From an uncultured Pseudomonadota bacterium (GTDB taxonomy: Bacteria; Pseudomonadota; Gammaproteobacteria; Burkholderiales; Burkholderiaceae), in NCBI GenBank assembly GCA_946480245.1, contig CAMLIZ010000097.1, positions 1-16,893 of the forward strand: a stretch of 16,893 nt of DNA, given 5' to 3'. The position numbers and the translations under genes are program-made. This document shows positions 1 through 9,501 of the stretch, one piece after another; position 1 is the stretch's first letter, and the number at the start of each line of letters is the position of its first letter. Under the pieces are notes generated by a model. That model had not been told where the DNA came from and did not search any database. It worked only from the letters and a program-made list of their open reading frames with translations.

Positions 1-3000
1 GAGAACCTGGGGCGCCTGGCCGAATCGGTGGCAGCGCACAAGGCCGCGCACGAGCTGGCCAACTGGTGCTGCGACCGCGAGGAAACGCTGCCGCTGCAGC
101 AGCTGGAAGCCATCTACCTGCGTACGCAGCGGCGCGGCGTGGAGCCGGTGTTCCTGGCGCAGATGGTGCAGCGGCTGCACGGCGAGGCGGCCACCCCGTC
201 GAGGTGGCGCAACTGGCTGGCGCAGAAGGCGCCCGACGTGCAGGCGCTGCTCACCTCGGCGCAGCAGATGCAGGCTGCCGACAACGTGAGCGTGAGCAAC
301 GCCGTGACGGCGCTGCGCGCGATCCAGCACCTGGACTGGGTGGCCCTGGTGGAGACGGTGAGCCCGGTGCTGCAGACCTTGCGGCGCGCTCCCGCCTTCG
401 GCGCCGACAGCGAGATCACGCGCGACCAGGTCACCCACGAGATCGAGCGCCTGGCCTGGCGGCTGCGACGCACCGAACTCGAAGTGGCACGGCGCGCTGC
501 CGACCTGTGCGCCGGGCCGGGCGCTACCGGCCCGGCGCACTGGTTGCTCGGGCCCGGGCGTGCCACCTTGCTTTGCGCGCTCGGCGCCACCCGCCGCGGT
601 GCCGAGCCGCTGCATCTGCAACTGTGGCGGCGCTGGCGCACCACGCTGTACGGCAGCGCACTTGCGCTGGGCGCGGCGCTGCTGCTCTCTGCGTTGGTGG
701 CGGGCAGCGGCGTCGCGGGGTGGGTGCGCATCGCGGCCCTGGTGCTGATGGGCTTCCCGGCGCTGGAGTGCGTGGTGGCGCTCGTGCACCGCGTACTGGC
801 CGAAGCGGTGCGCGTGCAACGGCTGCCGCGCCTGGCGCTGGAAAGCGGCCTGACGCCCGAGCAGCGCACGCTGGTGGTGGTGCCGTGCCTGTTGGGTTCG
901 GCCGAAGGCGCAAGGGAGCTCGCCGCCACGCTCGAGCGCCATTGGCTCGCCAACCCGCAGCCGCACACCAGCTTCGCGCTGCTGTCCGACGGGCGCGACG
1001 CAGCGCAGCGCGAGCTGCCCGAAGACGCGCCCTTGCTCGCCGCCGCGCGCGAAGCGATCGACGTGCTGAACCGGCGCCACCCGGCAGCCGGCGCACCGCG
1101 CTTCTTGCTGCTGCACCGCGAGCGCACCTGGTCCGGCGGCGAGCGCACCTGGATGGGCTGGGAGCGCAAGCGCGGCAAGATCGAGCAACTGCTGGCGCTG
1201 CTGGCAGAGGGCACGGCCGCGTCACCGTTCGTCGACCTGGGTGCCATCAGCCGCACGCCGGCCGAGGTGCGCTACGTGGTGGTGCTGGACGCCGACACCG
1301 TGTTGCCGCCGGGCGCACTGCATGACATGGTGGCGGTGGCGGCGCACCCGCTGAACCAGCCGCGCATCGACACTGCCACGCGTCGCGTGGTGGCCGGCTA
1401 CGGCATCCTGCAACCGCGCGTGGCCGTGCCGTTCCCGCGGCCGGAGGAGGTCACTGCGTTCGGCTGGATGTTCTCCGGCCCCTGGGGCACGGACGCCTAC
1501 AACGGCGGCAGCTCCGAGATCTACCAGGACGTGTTCGGCGAAGGCAGCTTCTGCGGCAAGGGCCTGTACGACGTGCGCGCGGTGCACGAGGTGCTGCAAG
1601 GTCGTGTGGCGCCGGGGCGCTTGCTCAGCCATGACCTGTTCGAAGGCCTGTGGGCGCGCTGTGCCTACCTGAGCGACGTGGTGGTGCTGGAGCAGCACCC
1701 GATGCATCCGGACGTGGCAGCGTCGCGCGCGCACCGCTGGACGCGCGGCGACTGGCAGCTGCTGGCCTTCGTGGGCGCGGCGCTGCGCGGCGGGGTGGGC
1801 GGGCTCAACCTGTGGAAGGTTTTGGACAACCTGCGCCGCAGCCTGCTGGCGCCGGCCTGCGTGGTGCTGTTGTGGCTCGCGTGCACCACCCATGCCGTGC
1901 GCCCTGTGGTGGCCCTGGGCCTCGTGCTGTCGGCCCTGGCGCTGGGCCCGTTGATCGGCGCCGTCACCGCGCTGGTGCCCGGGCGCCTGCACGTGGCGTT
2001 CGTGCACCTGTGGCGCGAAGGGCTGCGCGAATTGCTGCGCGCCACCGGTGGCGCTGCGTGGCAGCTGGCCACCTTGCTGCATGCGGCCGCGCTGCAGGCG
2101 GATGCGATCGTGCGCGCGCTGTGGCGCATGGCGGTAAGCCGGCAGCAGCTGTTGCAGTGGACCACCGCCGCCCAGGCGCAGTCGGCCGCGCGCACGAGCT
2201 GGCGCTGGTTCTGGGCGCAGCATGCGCGGGTGTGCGTCGCCGCCGCCGCATGGACGGCCGCCGGCCTGCTGATGCCCGGGGCGGACAAGCCGTGGCTGCT
2301 GGGCATCGGGCTCTTGTGGTGCCTCACGCCGCTTTGGATGTGGGCGGTGGCGCAGCCGCTGCCGCGGCGGCGGCCCCCGCCGCTGGACGACGAGGCGCGC
2401 AGCTACCTGCTCGGTGCGGCGCGCGACACGTGGAGCTTCTTCGAGCGCTGCGTGAGCGAGGAGGACCACCACCTGCCGCCCGACAACCTGCAGGTCGAGC
2501 CGCACGAGATGCTGGCGCACCGCACCTCGCCCACCAACATCGGCCTGTACCTGCTGAGCGCCGTGTGCGCGCAGCGCTTCGGGTTCATCGATGCGGCCTC
2601 GCTCGGCCGCCGGCTCGACGCCACGCTGGGAACGCTGGCCGTGCTGCCGCGCGAACGCGGGCACTTCCACAACTGGATCGACACGCGCAGCCTGCAGCCG
2701 CTGGCACCGCGCTACGTGTCCACGGTGGACAGCGGCAATCTCGCCGCCTGCCTGTGGACCGTGGCGCAGGCTTGCCGCGAGTTCGCGGCCCAAGACGCGA
2801 AGCAGGCCGACGCATGGCGGGCACGCGCAAGCCGGGCCGATGCCTTCGTCGCGGCCATGGAGTTCGGCTTTCTCTACGACCCGCGGCGGCGGCTGTTCCA
2901 CATCGGCATGCGCCTCGACGACGCGGTGCTCGATCCGGCCTACTACGACCTGCTGGCCTCCGAGGCACGCCTGACCAGCCTCGTTGCGCTGGCCAAGGGC

Positions 3001-6000
3001 GACGTGCCGCGCCGCCACTGGGAGGCGCTGGGCCGGCCCTTCCTCGCGTTTCACGGGCGCCCCGCGCTGCGCTCGTGGTCGGGCTCGATGTTCGAGTACC
3101 TGATGCCGACGCTGCTGGCCGACGAGCCGGAGGGCGGCCTGTTCTGCCGCGTGGCCAAGGCGGCGGTTGCCGCGCAGCGTGCCTTCGGCCATGCGCACGG
3201 CATCCCTTGGGGGGTGTCGGAATGCGCCTACTTTGCGCAGGACCACACGCTGGCGTTCCAGTACGCGCCCTTCGGCGTGCCAGGCCTTGCGCTGCGTCGC
3301 ACGCCGCCGCAGGACCGGGTGATCGCCCCCTACGCCACCCTGCTGGCCAGTGGGCTGGAGCCCGCGGCCGCGGTGGCCAACCTGCGCTGGATCGAACTGC
3401 TCGGCGGGCGCGGGCTGCACGGCTTCATCGAGGCGCTGGACTTCTCGCGCATGCGCCTGGCCGAAGACGGCGCGCCGCAACGCGTGGCCACCTTCATGGC
3501 ACACCACCAGGGCATGAGCCTGGTGGCGCTGGCCAACCTGCTGTGCGACGGCGCGCCGCGCGGGTGGTTTGCGCGCGTGCCGCAGGCTGCCGCGCACGCG
3601 GCGCTGTTGCATGAGCGCATGCCGCGCGAAGTGGTTCTGCAGACGCCCACGCTCCCAGGCACAGCGCCGCCCAAGAAGGATGCGGCCGCCGTGAGCATGG
3701 TGCGGGAGTTCGATCTCGCCGTGCCGCCTGCGCTGCCGCCCACGCATTGGCTCAGCAACGGCAGCTACAGCGTGAGCCTGCGTCCCAATGGCGCCGGGCA
3801 GAGCCTGTGGCGTGGCAAGGCCGTCAGCCGTGCGCGCGATGACGCGCTGCGCGACGCCTTCGGCACCTGGCTGCTGATGCGCTGCAACGACGAGGCGATC
3901 TTCCATTCGCTCACGCTGGCCCCGCATCCGCGCCCGGGGGCCAGCCACGCTGCTCGCTATTTCGACGATCACGTCGAGTTCAGCACGCGCTGCGATCTCT
4001 TCGAGGCCCATGTGCGCGTGTGGGTGAGTGCCGACGAGGACATCGAGTTCCGCCGCGTGAGCGTGCACAACCTGGGCGACGTGCCCCTGGAGCTGGAGCT
4101 CATGAGCTTCTTCGAGGCCGTGCTCAACCCGCAGGCGGCCGACGCCGCGCATCCCGCCTTTGCCAACCTGTTCGTGCAGGCGCACGCCGCCGATCCGCAC
4201 TGCGTGCTGCTGGAGCGGCGTCCGCGACTGCCCGACGAGCATGGCATGTGGGCGGCGCACTTCCTGGCCGCCTGCGACGACGAGCCGCTGCGCGTGGACG
4301 CCTGCTGCGAGCGCGAGGCACTGCTGCCGCGCAACGGCCGCCTGGCCCAGTTGCGCAGCGCCGCCGCGTCACGCGCCCAGGCCGATGGCCGGCTCGACAC
4401 CGGGCTCGACCCGGCGGCCTCGCTCGCCGTGCGCCTGCGCCTGGCCCCGCATGCGCGCAGCACGCTCACGCTTGCCACCGCCGCCGCGGGCGACGCCGAC
4501 ACGCTGCTGGCGCTGATGGACGAATACCGCCAGGAGGTGCACCTGGCGCGCGACAGCCTGATGGCCGCTGCACTGGCGCGCATCCGCCGTCGCGAGCTGC
4601 GCATCGAGGCCAGCGAGCTGCATGCCCTGCAGGATCTGGCCAGCCTGCTCGTGATGTGCCGGTCGCACCCGCGTGCCCTGCCGTCGATGGCGCTGGACCG
4701 GCGTGCGCTGTGGCGCTTCGGCGTTTCGGGCGAGCGCCCGCTGCTGGTGGTGCGCATCGGCGCCGAGCAGGGGCTGGGCGCGGTGCGTTCGCTGGCGGGG
4801 GTGCAACGGTTGTGGGAGATCGCCGGGCTGGCCACCGATCTCGTGGTGATCAACGCGGAACCGGCCTCGTACCTGATGCCGCTGCAGGAGCAACTGGAGG
4901 CACTGCGCCAGTCGCTGGGCACCGCGCAGCACGACCAGCCGCAACGCAGCAGCCTGGTGCTGCTGCGCCGCGCCGACGTGGGCCCCGCCGAAGCCGCCGC
5001 GCTGCACGCCTGCGCGCGGGTGGCACTGGTGGCCGATGGGCGTCCGCTGCAGCGCCTGGTGGCGCAAGTGGTCGCCACGCGCGCGTCCACGGGCGCCCGG
5101 GCGGTTGCCGGATGGCCTCAGCCGTGGCCCCAACCGCTGGCACCCAACCACTTCTCCGACGACGGGCGCAGCGTGCAGATCGACCTGGACGACTGGCACA
5201 CCACGCCCCGGCCGTGGGCCAACGTGCTGGCCAACGCGCAGTTCGGCTGCATCGTCACCGAGGCCGGTGGCGGCTTCACGTGGGCCGGCAACAGCCGCAT
5301 GAACCAGCTCACGCCGTGCAGCAACGACGCCTTGCTCGACCCCGCGCCGGAGCACTTCCTGGCCTGGGACGAGGCCGCCGGCGGCTGGTTCAACCTGCTG
5401 CCCGAGGGCCAGCGCAATGGTGCGGCGGGCTACACCGTGCGGCATACGCAGGGCATGAGCGAGTTCGTTCACCAGCGCGCCGGGCTGGCGGTGACGCTGC
5501 GCATCGCCGTGCATCCGCACGAGAGCGCCAAGTGCGTGCAGGTGCGGCTGCACAACACGCAGCCGCACCCGCGCCGTGTGCGGCTGCTGGGCTGCGCCGA
5601 GTGGCTGCTCGGCGCAGAACGCCGTGACCGCATGACGCTGGCCACCGAGTACGTGCACGACGTGCAGGCCGCGCTGGCGCGCCAGCTCGACCATCAAGGC
5701 GGCTTCGGCGAGGGCACGGCGTTCCTGATGCTGGCCGGTGCCGCCGTGCAGCAGTGGACCTGCGTGCGCGACGAGCTGTTCGATGCGCAGGGCGCGCTGT
5801 CGGTGCCGCCCCAGCTCGGCGGTGCCAGCGGCTTCGGGCTGGACCCCTGCGCTGCGCTCGACACGGTGCTGCTGGTCGCAGCGGGGGCCAGCGTGCAGCT
5901 GGCCTGGGTGATCGGCCATGCACCGGGCCGTGACGCCGCACTCGCGCTGGCGCAACGCCTGCGAGTGTCCGATCACTGGATGCAGATGCCGGAGCAGGCA

Positions 6001-7554
6001 GTGGCCGCCTGGGACGAGCGCCTGAGCGCGCTGCAGGTGAGCACGCCCGATCCATTGTTCGATGCGATGGTCAACCGCTGGTGGCCCTACCAGACGCTGG
6101 CCTGCCGGCTGTGGGCCAAGGCGGGCTTCTACCAGGCAGGCGGCGCCACCGGCTTTCGCGATCAGCTGCAGGATGCAATGGCCTTCGCCTGGACCGACCC
6201 GGCCCTGCTGCGTGCGCAGATCGTGCTGCATGCGACGCGCCAGTTCCGCGAGGGCGACGTGCAGCATTGGTGGCATGCCCCCACCGGGGCCGGCGTGCGC
6301 ACGCATTTCAGCGACGACCTGCTGTGGCTGCCGTATGCCATACAGCATTACCTGCAGTGCAGCGGCGACGATGGACTGCTGGACGAGGCGCTGCCGTTCC
6401 TCGAAGGGCAGGCCATCCCCGATGGCGCGGAGGATGCCTACTTCGTACCTGGCATCAGCGCCGACAGCGCCAGCGTGTACGAGCACGGCGCGCGCACGAT
6501 CGATCACGCCCTGCGCTTTGGCGTGCACCACCTGCCGCTGATGGGCAGCGGCGACTGGAACGACGGCATGAACCGCGTGGGGCACGAGGGCCGGGGCGAA
6601 TCGGTGTGGCTCGGCTGGTTCCTGCTGGTGTTGCTGCCCGCCTGGGAGCGCATCGCCGCAAGCCGCGGCGACGGCGAGCGCGCCGAGCGCTGGCGCTTGC
6701 GGCGCGTGGGGCTGGAGCAGGCCCTGCAGGACCAGGCCTGGGACGGCGCCTGGTATCGCCGCGCCTTCTTCGACAACGGCCGCCCGCTCGGATCGCAGGA
6801 GAACGCGGAGTGCCGCATCGACCTGATCGCGCAGGCCTGGAGCGTGTTTGCGCTGCCGGCCGGCGATGCGCGCGCACGCCAGGCCATGTCCGCTGCTGAC
6901 CAGCATCTGGTCGACCGCGCGCATGGCCTGGTGCGGCTGCTGCACCCGCCGCTACAGCACGCGCCCGATCACGCCGGCTACATCCAGGCCTACCCGCCGG
7001 GCGTGCGCGAGAACGGCGGCCAGTACTCGCATGCCGGCGCCTGGGCCGTGCTGGCGCTGGCGCAGCTGGGCGACGCAGAGCGCGCGTGGGAGTACTTCCG
7101 CCTGGTGAGCCCGGCGCACCGTGCGGCCACCGAAGCGGAGCAGCGCCGCTACCGCATCGAGCCCTACGTGATGGCCGGCGACGTGTACAGCGCCGCGCCG
7201 TATCAAGGGCAGGGCGGCTGGAGCTGGTACACCGGCTCGGCGGCCTGGATGCTGCGTGCCGCACTGGAAGGCCTGCTCGGCATCACGCTGCGCCACGATG
7301 CCCTGCGCGTGCTGCCTTGCCTGCCGCCGCCATGGGACCGGGCCGAGGTGGTGGTGCGTACGCCGGCGCGCACGCTCACGGTCTGCCTGCTGCGCGAGGG
7401 CGTGCCCGCGCCGGCGGGTGCCACGCTGCTGACAGCGGGCGAATGGGTGCGGCTCGACGCGCTGCCCGCGCCGGCGTTGGTGCTGGTGCGCCTGCCTGTG
7501 AGCAGTGCGCCGGCGCCGGCCGCACGGGCCGATGCGGGCGCAGTAGGCGCCTAG
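1..7554 (+). CDS. ndvB: Cyclic beta-1,2-glucan synthase (NdvB/ChvB family), 5'-truncated
   Basis: This is a giant inner-membrane enzyme that polymerises UDP-glucose into beta-1,2-glucan, trims its length and cyclises it for the periplasm. The frame is open from base 1, so the true start lies outside; 2517 residues are visible against roughly 2800 in the family. Numbering from base 1: membrane segments at about 216-270; a GT84 glycosyltransferase domain with D430-x-D432, a His-Asp pair at 544-545 and an RxxRW motif at 576-580; membrane segments at about 615-660 and 743-786; a glycoamylase-like domain (about 960-1215, with HHQG at 1168); two GH94-type beta-sandwich regions (from about 1240 and 1713); and a C-terminal GH94 alpha/alpha barrel (about 2025-2420) with GDWND at 2185-2189, which holds the Asp expected to be catalytic in this family, and a Gly/Trp-rich segment near 2401. 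All domains look intact. Its promoter is not visible. The stop overlaps that of the convergent gene. Confidence 0.95.
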   Translation, partial: ENLGRLAESVAAHKAAHELANWCCDREETLPLQQLEAIYLRTQRRGVEPVFLAQMVQRLHGEAATPSRWRNWLAQKAPDVQALLTSAQQMQAADNVSVSNAVTALRAIQHLDWVALVETVSPVLQTLRRAPAFGADSEITRDQVTHEIERLAWRLRRTELEVARRAADLCAGPGATGPAHWLLGPGRATLLCALGATRRGAEPLHLQLWRRWRTTLYGSALALGAALLLSALVAGSGVAGWVRIAALVLMGFPALECVVALVHRVLAEAVRVQRLPRLALESGLTPEQRTLVVVPCLLGSAEGARELAATLERHWLANPQPHTSFALLSDGRDAAQRELPEDAPLLAAAREAIDVLNRRHPAAGAPRFLLLHRERTWSGGERTWMGWERKRGKIEQLLALLAEGTAASPFVDLGAISRTPAEVRYVVVLDADTVLPPGALHDMVAVAAHPLNQPRIDTATRRVVAGYGILQPRVAVPFPRPEEVTAFGWMFSGPWGTDAYNGGSSEIYQDVFGEGSFCGKGLYDVRAVHEVLQGRVAPGRLLSHDLFEGLWARCAYLSDVVVLEQHPMHPDVAASRAHRWTRGDWQLLAFVGAALRGGVGGLNLWKVLDNLRRSLLAPACVVLLWLACTTHAVRPVVALGLVLSALALGPLIGAVTALVPGRLHVAFVHLWREGLRELLRATGGAAWQLATLLHAAALQADAIVRALWRMAVSRQQLLQWTTAAQAQSAARTSWRWFWAQHARVCVAAAAWTAAGLLMPGADKPWLLGIGLLWCLTPLWMWAVAQPLPRRRPPPLDDEARSYLLGAARDTWSFFERCVSEEDHHLPPDNLQVEPHEMLAHRTSPTNIGLYLLSAVCAQRFGFIDAASLGRRLDATLGTLAVLPRERGHFHNWIDTRSLQPLAPRYVSTVDSGNLAACLWTVAQACREFAAQDAKQADAWRARASRADAFVAAMEFGFLYDPRRRLFHIGMRLDDAVLDPAYYDLLASEARLTSLVALAKGDVPRRHWEALGRPFLAFHGRPALRSWSGSMFEYLMPTLLADEPEGGLFCRVAKAAVAAQRAFGHAHGIPWGVSECAYFAQDHTLAFQYAPFGVPGLALRRTPPQDRVIAPYATLLASGLEPAAAVANLRWIELLGGRGLHGFIEALDFSRMRLAEDGAPQRVATFMAHHQGMSLVALANLLCDGAPRGWFARVPQAAAHAALLHERMPREVVLQTPTLPGTAPPKKDAAAVSMVREFDLAVPPALPPTHWLSNGSYSVSLRPNGAGQSLWRGKAVSRARDDALRDAFGTWLLMRCNDEAIFHSLTLAPHPRPGASHAARYFDDHVEFSTRCDLFEAHVRVWVSADEDIEFRRVSVHNLGDVPLELELMSFFEAVLNPQAADAAHPAFANLFVQAHAADPHCVLLERRPRLPDEHGMWAAHFLAACDDEPLRVDACCEREALLPRNGRLAQLRSAAASRAQADGRLDTGLDPAASLAVRLRLAPHARSTLTLATAAAGDADTLLALMDEYRQEVHLARDSLMAAALARIRRRELRIEASELHALQDLASLLVMCRSHPRALPSMALDRRALWRFGVSGERPLLVVRIGAEQGLGAVRSLAGVQRLWEIAGLATDLVVINAEPASYLMPLQEQLEALRQSLGTAQHDQPQRSSLVLLRRADVGPAEAAALHACARVALVADGRPLQRLVAQVVATRASTGARAVAGWPQPWPQPLAPNHFSDDGRSVQIDLDDWHTTPRPWANVLANAQFGCIVTEAGGGFTWAGNSRMNQLTPCSNDALLDPAPEHFLAWDEAAGGWFNLLPEGQRNGAAGYTVRHTQGMSEFVHQRAGLAVTLRIAVHPHESAKCVQVRLHNTQPHPRRVRLLGCAEWLLGAERRDRMTLATEYVHDVQAALARQLDHQGGFGEGTAFLMLAGAAVQQWTCVRDELFDAQGALSVPPQLGGASGFGLDPCAALDTVLLVAAGASVQLAWVIGHAPGRDAALALAQRLRVSDHWMQMPEQAVAAWDERLSALQVSTPDPLFDAMVNRWWPYQTLACRLWAKAGFYQAGGATGFRDQLQDAMAFAWTDPALLRAQIVLHATRQFREGDVQHWWHAPTGAGVRTHFSDDLLWLPYAIQHYLQCSGDDGLLDEALPFLEGQAIPDGAEDAYFVPGISADSASVYEHGARTIDHALRFGVHHLPLMGSGDWNDGMNRVGHEGRGESVWLGWFLLVLLPAWERIAASRGDGERAERWRLRRVGLEQALQDQAWDGAWYRRAFFDNGRPLGSQENAECRIDLIAQAWSVFALPAGDARARQAMSAADQHLVDRAHGLVRLLHPPLQHAPDHAGYIQAYPPGVRENGGQYSHAGAWAVLALAQLGDAERAWEYFRLVSPAHRAATEAEQRRYRIEPYVMAGDVYSAAPYQGQGGWSWYTGSAAWMLRAALEGLLGITLRHDALRVLPCLPPPWDRAEVVVRTPARTLTVCLLREGVPAPAGATLLTAGEWVRLDALPAPALVLVRLPVSSAPAPAARADAGAVGA

Positions 7555-9263
7555 GCAGCGGTGTCGTGCGCGGCAGCGGCCTGGCTGTGCAGCGCTTCTT
7601 CCTTCAGCGCGCGCCGCAGCACCTTGCCCAGCGGTGTCATCGGCAGCTCGCTGCGCAGAACGATGCGGCGCGGTCGCTTGTAGGCGGTGAGGTGCTGTTC
7701 GCAATGCGCGCGCACCTGCTCCACGGTGAGCTCGGGGTCCGACGGCACCACGTACAGCACCACGGCCTCGCCGGTGCGCTCGTCGGGCACGCCCACCGCG
7801 CCGGCGTCCTTCACGCCCGGATGGCGGCGCGCCGCGTCCTCGATCTCGGCCGGAAAGGCCTTGAAGCCGGAGACCACGATCATGTCCTTGCGGCGGTCCA
7901 CGAACTCCACATAGCCGCTGGCGTCCATGCGGCCGAGGTCGCCGGTGCGCAGCCAGCCGTCCGGCGTGAAGACCTTGGCGGTCTCGCCCGGCTGGTTCCA
8001 GTAGCCCTTCATCAGCTGCGGGCCGCGCACGCAGATCTCGCCCACCTCGCCCAAGTTCACCTCGTGACCGGCATCGTCGAGCAGTGCCACGTCGGTGCTG
8101 GGCACCGGCAGGCCGAGCTTGCCGCTGAAGTGGCGTGACTCCACCGGGTTGGCACACACGATGGGCGACGCCTCGGTGAGGCCATAGCCTTCGATCAGCG
8201 GCGTGTCCATCGCCTGCTGCCAGCGCTCGGCCACGCGCGGGTGCACGCCCATGCCGCCTGCCACCACGATCTTGACGCTGCCGCGCCGCGCCGCGGCGGC
8301 TTCGGGGAAGCCGGGCGCATCGAGCAGCGCGTTGAACAAGGTGTTCACGCCCGTCATGGCGGTGAACGGCGTGTGGTGCAGCAGCTTCACGAGCGTGGGC
8401 AGGTCGCGCGGGTCGGTGACCAGCACGTTCTCCGCGCCCAGGCGGGTGAACACCAACAGGTTGGCGGTGAGCGCGAACACGTGGTACAGCGGCAAGGCTG
8501 TGATCACCGTCTCCTCGCCGGGCTGCAGCGTGCGGCCGATCCAGGCGATGGTCTGCTCCACGTTGGCCACCATGCCGCCGTGGCTCAGCACGGCGCCCTT
8601 GGGCCGGCCCGTGGTGCCGCCCGTGTACTGCACGAAGGCCGTGTCGTCGTGCGAGGGCATGGCTTCCGCATGCGGCAGCACGCTGCCTTCCTCCAGCACG
8701 TCGCGCAGGTGCATTGCACCCTCGATCTGCCAGGGCGGCACAGGCCGCTTGAAGTGCCGCACCACGAAGTTCACCGCGCTGCCGCGCAGCGTGCCGAACA
8801 GGTCGCCCAACTGCGTGACGATCACGTGCTTCACGTTCGTCTCGGGCAGCGCCTGCTCCACCGTGTGGGCAAAGTTCTCCAGCACCACGATCGCGCTGGC
8901 GCCGGAGTCGCGCAACTGGAACGCCAGCTCGCTGGCGGTGTACATCGGGTTCACGTTCACCACCGCCAGCCCGGCGCGCAGCGCACCGAACACCGCCACC
9001 GGGTACTGCAGGCAGTTGGGCATCATCAGCGCGATGCGTTCGCCGCGCTGCAAGCCCAGGCGGTGCTGGAGGAACGCCGCGAAGTCGCGCGTCAGCGCCT
9101 CGGCCTCCTCGTAGCTGAGCGTGCCGCCCAGGTTGGTGAACGCCGGCCGCGTGGCAAAGCGCTCGCAACTGCGCTCGAACATCGCCTTCAGCGACGGATA
9201 GGCCTGCACGTCGGCCTCGGCCGGTACGCCCGGGGGGTAGGAAGCGAGCCAGATCTTGTCCAT
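7551..9263 (-). CDS. fadD: Long-chain fatty acid--CoA ligase (FadD-like)
   Basis: This 570-residue AMP-forming ligase activates fatty acids to acyl-CoA through an acyl-adenylate. The ATG at 9263 is chosen because it gives the usual N-terminus of this family (MDKIWLASYPPGVP) and has AGAGG about 8 bases upstream; the frame stays open to 9341 but the extra residues are Trp/Cys/Arg-rich and look non-coding. Visible motifs are the P-loop YTGGTTGRPKG at 213-223, GYGLTEASP from 359, the adenylate-binding Asp in TGD at 442, followed by a VDRRKD linker, and the C-terminal catalytic Lys in PLGK at 547. It is the last gene of an operon with the small membrane protein (4-base gap) and the hydrolase. Acyl-CoA made here could feed the WS/DGAT encoded at 12657-13937 or beta-oxidation; chain-length preference cannot be read from the sequence. 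Confidence 0.93.
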   Translation of the reverse strand: MDKIWLASYPPGVPAEADVQAYPSLKAMFERSCERFATRPAFTNLGGTLSYEEAEALTRDFAAFLQHRLGLQRGERIALMMPNCLQYPVAVFGALRAGLAVVNVNPMYTASELAFQLRDSGASAIVVLENFAHTVEQALPETNVKHVIVTQLGDLFGTLRGSAVNFVVRHFKRPVPPWQIEGAMHLRDVLEEGSVLPHAEAMPSHDDTAFVQYTGGTTGRPKGAVLSHGGMVANVEQTIAWIGRTLQPGEETVITALPLYHVFALTANLLVFTRLGAENVLVTDPRDLPTLVKLLHHTPFTAMTGVNTLFNALLDAPGFPEAAAARRGSVKIVVAGGMGVHPRVAERWQQAMDTPLIEGYGLTEASPIVCANPVESRHFSGKLGLPVPSTDVALLDDAGHEVNLGEVGEICVRGPQLMKGYWNQPGETAKVFTPDGWLRTGDLGRMDASGYVEFVDRRKDMIVVSGFKAFPAEIEDAARRHPGVKDAGAVGVPDERTGEAVVLYVVPSDPELTVEQVRAHCEQHLTAYKRPRRIVLRSELPMTPLGKVLRRALKEEALHSQAAAAHDTAA

Positions 9264-9267
9264 TGCT

Positions 9268-9501
9268 TCAACCTCTGATCGACACGGCCGCCAACAGCAG
9301 CGCCAGCAGCACCGCCAGCGTGACGACGTGGTGTTGCACAAAGCGCAGCACGGCGTTCACACGTTCACGCGCGCCGCCGGTGCCGCCCCGCTCGCGCGTG
9401 CAGCGGTCGAGCTGGTCGGCCAGGGCGCCGAGGTCGGTGTCCACCAGCTTCTGGCGCTCCGCCTGGCTGCCGAAAAGCTCATGCGACATCGATTCAGCCA
9501 T
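9268..9501 (-). CDS. Small single-helix membrane protein, unknown function
   Basis: This 77-residue protein has a hydrophilic, charged N-terminal part (residues 1-54) and one strongly hydrophobic C-terminal helix (about 55-73, rich in Val, Leu and Ala), so it is probably tail-anchored in the inner membrane with the N-terminal part in the cytoplasm. The ATG at 9501 has GGGAG upstream; a second in-frame Met at residue 5 (9489) is an alternative. Its start overlaps the stop of the hydrolase gene by 8 bases and its stop lies 4 bases before the FadD start, so it is very likely translated from the same mRNA. I do not recognise the family. Being between a hydrolase and an acyl-CoA ligase it might hold one of them at the membrane, but that is a guess from position only. 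Confidence 0.75.
   Translation of the reverse strand: MAESMSHELFGSQAERQKLVDTDLGALADQLDRCTRERGGTGGARERVNAVLRFVQHHVVTLAVLLALLLAAVSIRG

Noticed and set aside
1222..6945. Very long minus-strand open frames (1222-4260 and 4369-6945) opposite the glucan synthase
   Set aside because: They mirror the codon structure of a GC-rich coding strand, are rich in His, Arg, Gln and Ala without recognisable motifs, and lie wholly opposite a clear multi-domain enzyme.
9264..9341. 26-residue N-terminal extension of FadD
   Set aside because: The extra residues are Trp/Cys/Arg-rich, run antisense-free but across the small membrane protein gene, and the family N-terminus and ribosome site mark 9263.
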